The notes under the pieces were generated by a model that made no database searches, was not told the DNA's origin, and saw nothing but the letters and a program-made list of their open reading frames with translations. A program made the translations under genes and the position numbers. A DNA stretch of 29,160 nucleotides from Chromera velia (taxonomy: Eukaryota > Sar > Chromeraceae). Positions within the stretch are counted from its first letter, which is position 1. The number at the start of each line of letters is the position of its first letter. The stretch covers positions 1 through 29,160 of the forward strand of contig JAHBMJ010001518.1 in NCBI GenBank assembly GCA_018398765.1, given 5' to 3'. Positions 21,747 through 29,160 of the stretch are shown here, piece by piece.

Positions 21747-23347
21747 ATGAGTGACTCCCCTCTTCTCGAGTCCGAGCGAACAGCCACAAACTGTTGCCTG
21801 AGGAGACGATGTGTGGTGCTGTCTATGTCACTTCTTGGATTGGGTGCGTGTGCAACAATCCTTTTCTTCGGATGGAGACGGCTGTTTGGCCCTTCCCCGT
21901 CTCTGCTCTTATCTCCTGAGGACCCAGGTAAATGTGAAGGACCTCCTTATTTGTATCTGTCTATGCATGGTGGAAGAAGGAAGAAAAAGGGGTACCACAA
22001 CATCATCAGGTTCTCCAGAGACGGCTGTTATTTGGGAAAAGTTTTGGAGGAGGACGAAAAGAAGGAGCCACGTCTCCAGGAACTTAGAGGGATGTACGAC
22101 TCCAGTGAGGGCCTCTTTGTGGCAGAAGCACAGCAAAAAGTAAGTCCGTCTGCAGTGTCACAAAAGACAAAGGCTTTCCCCCCAGCCGCTTCTTGTGTCC
22201 TTTCTTCTCATATTCTCAGTTGCTCCTTTGCCGCCCCGTCCGAGGTTCCCTCATTCCTTCTGCGTCCATCTCGTTTTTTTCTGCTTGTGTTTTCTCACCT
22301 GGTGTTACCTGCATTGTGCGGAACAACGGCAGGCGGCCCCGATGGTTGATACAAACACACCTGCTCGGCTTGTTCGTCTTCTGTCTTGTTTCTATCGCTT
22401 TTCAAATAGATGCAAAGAAAGTGTACATCCGTCCAAATTGTAGCAGAGTGCATTCGTTCATTCATTCATTCACTCATTCATTCATTCATCCGCTTCTCTT
22501 TCCACTGCACATGCACAAAGAAAGCAGAACTCGAGGATCCTTCTCTTTGAGACCTGCGAACCCTCGAAGGACAGGCTAAAGGAGCGACAGTTCACGAAGG
22601 TGTGGGCGGACAGCAAGGACGCACATGGTCTGATGCACCCGTACGGGTTTGCCATCAACCACGACAAGTATCTGTACGTGTCTAACCAGGACTCTCTTGC
22701 AGTCATTCGGTTCAGCCTGGAGACAGGAAAACTAGGGCCAAAATCTGAAGCTGTACTGCAGAAAGAGGTCGGCTGTTTTTCGAGAAGCTGCTTGATAATC
22801 GGATTGGACTACCACGTGTGGCCTTCTTTTTCTTTCCGCTGTAATGCACATCCAGGCTGAAAGGGGACTTGTCTCTTCGAATGATTCTCCTGTGTGTCTC
22901 GGGATCGCAATTCGGTCTGGTTGATTAATCATCTGCGTCTCTGTCTGTCTGTTTGCAGAAGTCCTCGAAGAAGAAGATTTACGATGGCACCTTCGTGCTG
23001 CTCGACAAAACAGGTGAGAACGTGTTTCTTTTTCCTTCTGCTCTCTCTGTGGAATCATTTTGGATTCCTTCTTCTCTTCTCCCTTGCTGTCCGTCCGTCT
23101 GTGTTTACCTCTGTTCCCATCCATGCGTGTGAGAGAGGCTTTTGGGGGGGGCCCGAGCAGGAACGAAAAGCAAAAAGTGCTTCCTTGCGTTGCGAGATAG
23201 ACGCCCAAACTCCTTCTTTGCCCCTGCACTGAATGCAGAGGAAATGCGAGGAATTTTGTTCGACAACAAGCACCGGCTCTATCTTGCCAACAAAGAGACG
23301 GGAGTCCAAGTCTACGATTCCAACGGTCTGTCTGTCTGTCTGTCTGT

Positions 23348-23388
<41 letters not shown>

Positions 23389-24907
23389 TCGTCTGCTGCT
23401 TCTGATGTGTTGGAGGACGCCTCTCTCAACTGATTCCAGACGAAGTCATCTTCACATATTTTGCCTAATACGAAACGAAGGCAACAACATCTGTATACAC
23501 TAACTGTTTTTTTGTTCTTGCAGGGCACCTGCTGCACACGCTCGAAGTTCACAACCCCATCTCTCTAGCGTGGCACAGTCACAGGCAGACTGTGTGGGTG
23601 GGAACGACAAAGAGCGGGGACGAGAGCTGGATCCCCGACATTGTAGGGAAGAAGCAGGGGAAGGTATTCGAGAAAACGAACTCGGCCCTTATCGAATTCG
23701 ATCCAGAGACACTGTCTCCAAAAACGGTTAGTCAGCAGGACGGACGTCTGGATGAATGGGTATGCAAACAAGATGATGTCAGGCAGGCGCAAAGAAGATC
23801 GATGGGTTTTACTGGCACAGCGCGGGAATGGGAGGAGTAAATGGAAATACTCAACTGACAGGGAGGCCTGGCAAGAAAGGTGGCGGGATGGTGGAATTAA
23901 ATTCACTTAGAGGGATTCCCATTTTTCTTCTACAGCAGTGGCTTTTTGAAACACTGACAGGAGCATATGCTCGCCCAGACTGGTTCAACTTCTTTGTGTT
24001 TTTCGATCAAACTCTTTCAGTCCCTCTGGATGAAATCCTGTCTCTGCAACAGATGCGCCTTTTCAGGAGCAGGTCAACAACCCTTTTGCAAGGGGACCAC
24101 CCGAATTGGAAAGAAACAGAGCGTCGGGTGTTTGTTCTCATACATTTCTCTTGTTGTTTACTTCTTCATTTGTTGTGTTTTCTCATTTGTTTTCAGATTC
24201 TCTTGGACAAACATCTGAAGCATCCGGCGGGTCTGGTCACCCACGGGGATTCGGTTTATGCAATCAGCCAGCGAGACGTCAGTCACTCAGGGAAGGAGAC
24301 AGAAGGCAGGCAGGCAGTCCGGCGACCTTGGAAGGATCCCTCTGCTTTGCATCCTTCTTTGTGCATTCCGCCAGTTGAAGTCAACATGTGATGAATCGAT
24401 CGTGTGGGCTGGGCGGAAGGAAGATTGTGGTACAGCTGGAGTGATTCGTCTTGGCCCCTCGAGTAATTAGGCAGAGGGGGTCTACACAGCACATCCTGAT
24501 ACTTGGAAGGTCGTGGGGGAATGAAGACGCAATCAAAAAATAAGACGAGAGTGGCTGCATGTGTTCCTGTTTGAGTCCGTATATTTTATTTTGTGTGTCG
24601 TCCTGTGTCTGCCGAATGGACTGCGTGTGTTTATCTCTACCACTAATTCTCGGTCTACCTGTGCCTATCTGCACTCTCCTTGTTTGTCTGTCTGTCCTGT
24701 TTCTGTATTTTGAAAGCAGGGAAGAAAAAGAGGAAAAGAAAAAGGAAGGTGAGAAACATAAACAAAGTCTGTCAAGCTGTCCTTCCTTGACGCTTGCAGG
24801 GCCCCGGAGCCATCTTGGAGTTCTCCATATCCAAACGGAAAAAAATCCGAACGATCGTCGATGAGCTTCCTGACGCCGGGGAACGTCTAATTATCTCCGA
24901 ATGTTGA
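21747..24907 (+). CDS. Membrane-anchored NHL/SMP-30-like beta-propeller protein (seven exons)
   Basis: Proposed exons are 21747-22139, 22528-22767, 22959-23013, 23239-23325, 23524-23726, 24197-24277 and 24800-24907. Every junction agrees in phase (0,0,1,1,0,0), giving 1167 nt and 388 residues. The ATG at 21747 starts a short Arg-containing N-terminus, then one hydrophobic helix (VVLSMSLLGLGACATILFFG), which suggests a type II signal anchor. Propeller-blade motifs follow: HNIIRFSRDGCYLG, EGLFVAEAQQ joined to NSRILLFE, HPYGFAINHDKYLYVSNQDS, GILFDNKHRLYLANKETGVQVYDSNG, NPISLAWHSHRQTVWVGTT, HPAGLVTHGDSVYAIS and GPGAILEFS. The blades resemble NHL or SMP-30/gluconolactonase repeats. No catalytic residues could be assigned. 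The substrate is unknown; the propeller probably faces the lumen or the outside. Introns 5 and 6 could hide an extra exon, but none is needed for phase. Confidence 0.75.
23326..23391 (+). repeat. Compound microsatellite at a splice donor: (GTCT)6, (CT)n, poly-T
   Basis: Intron 4 of the NHL-like gene begins with six GTCT units, where the first GT is the inferred splice donor. A long CT run and about ten T follow. The whole block is pyrimidine-rich on the sense strand right at the 5' end of the intron. Confidence 0.8.
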
Positions 24908-25740
24908 GATAAGACAGACAGAGAAACATGCACAGCTTTTTGATTCAGAATTCCACCCTTTGACTGCATGGGTGGCAGATCGATCTTTCGATCGGTCAAG
25001 TAGAGCATCGCGAATGAAGTCTGAAAGAGAGACAACGCTTTGTTTTCTGTGTTTTTGTGCGGTCAGGCCGGAGGGCTAGGTCGCTCTCTCCTGTGCCGCT
25101 GCATGTATCTGCCGATGTTTCCCTTTTTTTCTCTCTCTCTTGCTTCTCCCTTTTTTTCTTAGCTGTCAAAAACAAGCGCAAAATTCCCCCAAAATTTAGG
25201 CTGTCGATGCTCTTTTGTATCGATTGTGGAACGCTCTCGTCACTCAGTGTACATGCACACATCCACTCACGCTAGGCTGGCAGTGCGAGAACCAGGTTCA
25301 TGACTGTCAGACTCGCGTCTGCCTGCTTTTCTTTTTTCTTGAGCGGGCGATGGATAGGTCAGTTCTTGCTCAAGTTTCTGTCTGTTTGGGGGGGGTTTTC
25401 ATCCTTCATCCCTGCGCACAACTGTGTGAGAAATTTGCGGTCGGCATAATGGCACCTTTGTACTCATAAATCTCACCCTCACCGCTGTACAGTACACTGA
25501 CTGTGTGCACTTTGGGACCCCGTGCGTGTGAATGATGAATGCTGATTGCTCTCCGGATTTGTGTGTTGCTGGCGTGCTCACATCGGTTTCGTATGCATAA
25601 GACGTCACAAAAAAATGTCAATTGTACAGCATGCAGTACAACCTCACCGAGCTCTTTCATTGCATCATACTCCGTCAAAAAATGTCTGGACTATGAAGTA
25701 CATGATGTGTAAGAATCATTATATGTTGTTCAATAAAACT
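24908..25740. other. 3' flank of the NHL-like gene
   Basis: No coding frame with recognisable character was found. The open frames on both strands are short and low-complexity. A CAATAAAAC (AATAAA at about 25732-25737, plus sense) at the edge of the AT-rich island could be the polyadenylation signal. Confidence 0.4.
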
Positions 25741-26480
25741 TAAACCTCAATCGATCTATACAGTTAATTCAAGTTATTATTATGGTACGTCAATTCTGTA
25801 GCGTTAACAACATTTTTTTAAATACATAATGTAACGTATTAATGTTACTTATTCTTTTCTCACACATTGATATCTGTATGTAATATAATTTTAATGAGTA
25901 AATTTGTACTTTCAGTGTTGTGCACACTAATTAAAGTCTAGGGGTAATTTTCAAAAAAAAAAAAAAAATGTCATTTTCACTTTGTTTTATGTTTTCATGT
26001 AAGAAATGTGTGGTTCCCTAGTGTTTTTGCATCCCCACCATGGTTGTGAAAACAAAACAATTGTAGGTTTCATCATCATACTTAAAGAATAGTCAAAAGC
26101 CTAAGCCAAACCAAACTTTACAAGTGTTTTCACTTTGAAGGTTATTTTATATAGAGGTTATTATAATTTATATATTTTTTTTAGTGCCTTAGTCAGTGCC
26201 GAGCACTTCCCCGGAGTTTTTCTGTCTACCGGCTTTGTTTTGTGTCAAATGCTCCATCATCATCGATTTTTTTAGATGGCTAATGAAACATCTCAATTAT
26301 GTTTCACAAAGTTCCAGCTTTTAAAAACATAAGCTGACTAAGTTCCTCAGACTAACACTCTTTTGTCAAACGTAAGTGTTTTTTAATTTAAACCAAAATT
26401 TTTTTATTTTTCAGACTATATGGTCTAAATAATAATTGAAGGAGAAAAAAGAAAAGTGAAAAACGTGTAGCTACAATAAG
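25741..26480. other. AT-rich island
   Basis: About 740 bp is AT-rich, with an A16 run at about 25953-25968 and T runs near 26170 and 26400. There is no ORF and no repeat array. It lies just after the presumed 3' end of the NHL-like gene and before the minisatellite. Confidence 0.6.
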
Positions 26481-26486
26481 AACAAG

Positions 26487-27028
26487 ACTGCTGATACCTT
26501 CCTTCCTGCTAGTCAAAAGGGCGAAAAAACAATACTACCGACACCTTCCTTCCTCCTGGTTAGAAAGGGCAAAAAAACAAAACTGCCGACATCTTCCTTC
26601 CTGCTGGTTAAAAGGAAGAAAAAACAACACTGCTGACACCTTTCTTTCTGCTGGTCAAAAGGGCAAAAAAACAAAACTGCCGACATTTTCTTTTCTGCTA
26701 GTCAAAAGGGCGAAAAAACAAAACTGCCGACACATTCCTTCCTGCTGGTCAAAAAGGTAAAAAAATAATACTGCTGATACCACCTCTCTACTGGTCAAAA
26801 AAGTGAAAAAACAAGACTGCCAACACTGTTCTTCCTGCTGGTCAAAAAAGCGAAAAAACAAGACTGCCAACACCTTCTTTCCTGCTGGTTAAAAGGGTAA
26901 AAAAACAAAACTGCCGACACCTTCCTTCCTGCTGGTCAAAAGGAGGGAAAAACAACACTGCCGACACCTTCTTTCCTGCTGGTCAAAAGGGTAAAAAAAC
27001 AAAACTGCCGACACCTTCCTTCCTGCTG
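26487..27028. repeat. Minisatellite, about 12 copies of a ~47-48-bp unit
   Basis: Each unit starts ACTGCCGACACC (variants ACTGCTGATACC, ACTGCCAACACC), then CTTCCTTCCTGCTGG, then TCAAAAGGGC, then an A run of five to seven bases and ACAA. Copies differ by small substitutions and one- to two-base length changes. The minus-strand open frame across part of the array (26655-26873) is a by-product of the repeat. Confidence 0.9.
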
Positions 27029-27408
27029 ATACTTCACAGCATCTTCACAGCCGGTTAATCACATGCATGCATGGCCCCGCGGAAAGCGAAGCGAGGGGCA
27101 CATGCATGTATGGGGGGCACTTAACAAACTTTCCCCCATAATTAATGTGTGTGCGTCAGGCGAAGGCAAAATACATGCTTTCCAGGGCCGTTCGCACTTA
27201 GAAACACGACCGTACGTGCATATTCTCGATCGGGACTCTTCCACAGAGATGGAAGATCATATGTGATTTGCTTAGTCAGGCAATTCTAAGGCTCTGAGTC
27301 ACTGTCCAATTAAATTGATTACAGGTGCTCACCAAAATTATTCTGGTAGCGATTGAACGGTGAAAGTGAGTGACCTTTATTTAATTTTAATCCTTGACAC
27401 TAGCTTTG
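27029..27408. promoter_or_regulatory. Upstream region of the orphan ORF with CATGCATG direct repeats
   Basis: Two similar elements, ACATGCATGCATGG at 27061-27074 and ACATGCATGTATGG at ~27100-27113, flank a GC-rich stretch with AGCGAAGCGA. TGCATGCA lies at 27064-27071. No gene was seen. The last ~100 bases before the ATG are AT-rich. Confidence 0.3.
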
Positions 27409-27879
27409 ATGTCTCCTCTGTGCCGTGCCGTCTACTGTGTCTCCTCTCCAAATATGACGTCGGACCTTAAGCCAAAAGGAAAAGCGGGCCGATTTATTTT
27501 AAAGGTAGAGGCGGGGGGCATACAAGACGTTCTGATGTCAGTAGTGAATGATACGTTTCATGCTTTGAAGCTGGATGTCAAGGATGAGAATCAGGAAGTT
27601 AAACCTGACTCGGAGCGCCGCAGGTTTGTAAGTACGTATATTGAAGAAAAAAAAAAGAGTTTTGTGGACCTTGTCAGCAGAGCAGACTCGCTTGTGGCAG
27701 ACTTAAATAAGCTCAACAACTGGAGGTTCCTATTTTGCGTCTGCCTAGACAGCAATGAGAATGGGTTGAAATACTTGGAGAGGATTAGATTCAAGAAAGA
27801 GGAAGGTAGTAGGGCTGTGTGGCACAGCGCAGAGACGACAGACACTTCGGCCGTTCTGTTCTCCTGCGTGGACTTCTGA
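27409..27879 (+). CDS. Intact orphan ORF, hypothetical protein
   Basis: An uninterrupted frame runs from ATG 27409 (156 residues); a second in-frame ATG at 27454 would give 141 residues. The second start removes a short Cys-containing lead and begins MTSDLKPKGKAGRF. The protein is hydrophilic with mixed charge and is not low-complexity. A helical, possibly coiled-coil middle reads SERRRFVSTYIEEKKKSFVDLVSRADSLVADLNKL. The C-terminal part, NWRFLFCVCLDSNENGLKYLERIRF, looks like a beta-rich core, and the chain ends SCVDF. The amino-acid mix looks coding, unlike neighbouring open frames. I recognise no family. It sits between a minisatellite and repeat-like DNA, so it could be a young gene, a single-exon host gene, or a transposon accessory frame. 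Confidence 0.5.
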   Translation: MSPLCRAVYCVSSPNMTSDLKPKGKAGRFILKVEAGGIQDVLMSVVNDTFHALKLDVKDENQEVKPDSERRRFVSTYIEEKKKSFVDLVSRADSLVADLNKLNNWRFLFCVCLDSNENGLKYLERIRFKKEEGSRAVWHSAETTDTSAVLFSCVDF

Positions 27880-28752
27880 TCAGTTAGTCTGAATTGTAGA
27901 CCCCCAAGTAGTCCGCATCTGCATGTGGTTAGCTTGAACTCTACCTGTCTGCATGCAACTAGAGAGCTAGGAGTTTTACTACAGACTGCATAGGGGTTGC
28001 AGGTTTGCTTGCAGATCAAACTGCCTCAATCCTTTTCTGCCTATCAGTTGTACTTTTCAGACGCTGTTGAAAGCTTGTTTTTATAGATCCAACTGACTGT
28101 ACTGACAATTGAAACTTTTGTACTAGAAAGTGACTTTTAATTTTCTATATATCACACTAAATTTTATATAAAAAACTAAGTCTTTAAAACACTTAAAATG
28201 ATTCTATTTATTGTTTCTTACCTGCATGAAAGTATGAACAACTTTTAAAGATAAGGTCTAATGGGTTTGTGGTGTGTATGTTAGAAATTGTTGGACGTGA
28301 GTGAGGTGAAAGAGTTATAGTATGTTGATATGTCGGAGAGTGATTGCAGACTCTGCAGGCATATGACAATGCGCAGTATAATGCACAAACAAGCTGACTT
28401 TTACTTTTAATGGAATACGCCAAATCCGTACACTGATGTAAGGAAAAAGCACACAGCGGGCAACCCCCATGAAAGGTAAAAATGAATGTCCGCAAACAGA
28501 TCTGCCGATTTGACACCCACAGAAAGCAGTTCAACCAAACAAATGTTGAGCACTATGACCGTACAAGAGGTAAATGCTTAGCTTCTGAAAGCTTGATCGA
28601 TCCATGGCCTCTAGCTAGAGGGCCTTGCCCACGACCAGCCATCATAGCGTTCTTGTTTTTTCTGGGTGAGGCCCGGCACTGGCCACTAGGTCTTAGTCCA
28701 CCCAAGAGCCCTACCTCCAAATTCTTATGCAAATAAGAGCTGCGCCTCTGAG
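27880..28752. other. Intergenic DNA, AT-rich in the middle
   Basis: No supported gene was found. Bases ~28070-28260 are AT-rich. Open frames on either strand from 28208 to 28762 are short, with no motif, and overlap one another in opposite directions. Confidence 0.4.
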
Positions 28753-28947
28753 TCACTTCCACAACTTCAGATCACTCGAGATTACCAGCCGTAATGCTTC
28801 CTCACGAAACCTAAGCACCGACAAACGGTCCTCCGAGAAAGGCTCAGTCTGACCTGCAGCACAGATATACAAAAATTCATAAAGTGGCTCACCTTCTGGC
28901 CACCCAGAGCTGGCCTCCTCATCCAGAAAGCCTTTCCAGCTCCTCAT
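28753..28947 (-). CDS. Short hypothetical ORF, possibly a gene or transposon fragment
   Basis: An ATG at 28947 opens 64 residues (MRSWKGFLDEEASSGWPEG ... FREEALRLVISSDLKLWK) before TGA. The composition is protein-like and not repetitive. A second open stretch in another frame (28762-28553, YLHKNLEVGLLGGLRP) follows immediately, so a frameshift or a short exon is possible. There is no family match and no splice evidence. Confidence 0.2.
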   Translation of the reverse strand: MRSWKGFLDEEASSGWPEGEPLYEFLYICAAGQTEPFSEDRLSVLRFREEALRLVISSDLKLWK

Positions 28948-29066
28948 CTAGAGCTTGTTAGAGCGTACGCATGGAAGGGATTCAATAGAAGCTTTACTGG
29001 GGCAACTTCGTAGGCCCCTTTGCGTGAAGACGGGCCGTGCATGCCCTTCGTGATGGAAGATCGAAA

Positions 29067-29083
29067 TTGCCCTCTCAGGGCAA
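29067..29083. repeat. Perfect inverted repeat (7-bp stem, 3-base loop)
   Basis: TTGCCCT-CTC-AGGGCAA is a perfect hairpin. It lies near other short inverted segments (GGGGC...GCCCC at about 29000-29019). It may belong to a mobile element or RNA that continues past the window; its function is unknown. Confidence 0.5.
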
Positions 29084-29160
29084 CCAGTAGAGTGAATGTT
29101 TTAGATCGGCCAACCATGTGACGGCCCCAGAAGGCAAGCTACACATTGCGGGCCAGGGCC

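Noticed and set aside
26487-27028. CRISPR-like array
   Set aside because: The units are contiguous ~47-bp tandem copies with no unique spacers, in a eukaryotic setting.

Overview
The window looks like nuclear DNA of an intron-rich alveolate. The best guess is a chromerid alga such as Chromera velia, with moderate confidence. The reasons are a very large protein with two plant-type AP2 DNA-binding domains of the ApiAP2 style, genes broken by short introns with pyrimidine-rich ...GCAG acceptors, and a decayed Ty3/gypsy retrotransposon. No bacterial operons, tRNA, rRNA or CRISPR arrays were seen. Many genes only become visible after joining exons by reading phase; these joins are my inference from GT/AG sites and phase agreement and have no transcript support.

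Layout, left to right. (1) 1-~4760, minus strand: the 5' part of a dead Ty3/gypsy element (LTR, primer-binding site, gag, zinc knuckle, protease, RT, RNase H, integrase) running off the left edge. (2) 5394-6853, minus: a three-exon gene for a ~273-residue secreted protein of unknown family. (3) 6854-~7500: a divergent upstream region with TGCATGCA motifs, then ~7527-13116, plus: the two-AP2-domain gene. (4) 13117-16500: a long stretch without genes, pyrimidine-rich and then AT-rich, between convergent gene ends. (5) 16505-21093, minus: a multi-exon gene for a WD40 plus Utp12 protein with an acidic tail, best read as the ribosome-biogenesis factor UTP5/WDR43. One coding exon carries a four-copy 33-bp minisatellite. 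(6) 21094-21746: a divergent promoter region with a CGCG-rich cluster. (7) 21747-24907, plus: a seven-exon gene for a ~388-residue membrane-anchored NHL/SMP-30-like beta-propeller. (8) 24908-29160: a 3' region, an AT-rich island, a 12-copy ~47-bp minisatellite, one intact orphan ORF (27409-27879), and an ill-defined right end with hairpins.

The genes are not an obvious pathway: a putative regulator, a nucleolar rRNA-processing factor, a secreted orphan and a membrane propeller. Two divergent pairs share upstream regions (secreted protein/AP2 and UTP5/NHL). The most unusual signal is at the introns: 7 of 16 inferred 5' splice sites begin GTC rather than GTA/GTG, five of them GTCAGTC, and several run into GTCN tetranucleotide repeats. 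AT-rich islands lie at gene 3' ends and not in the divergent promoters.
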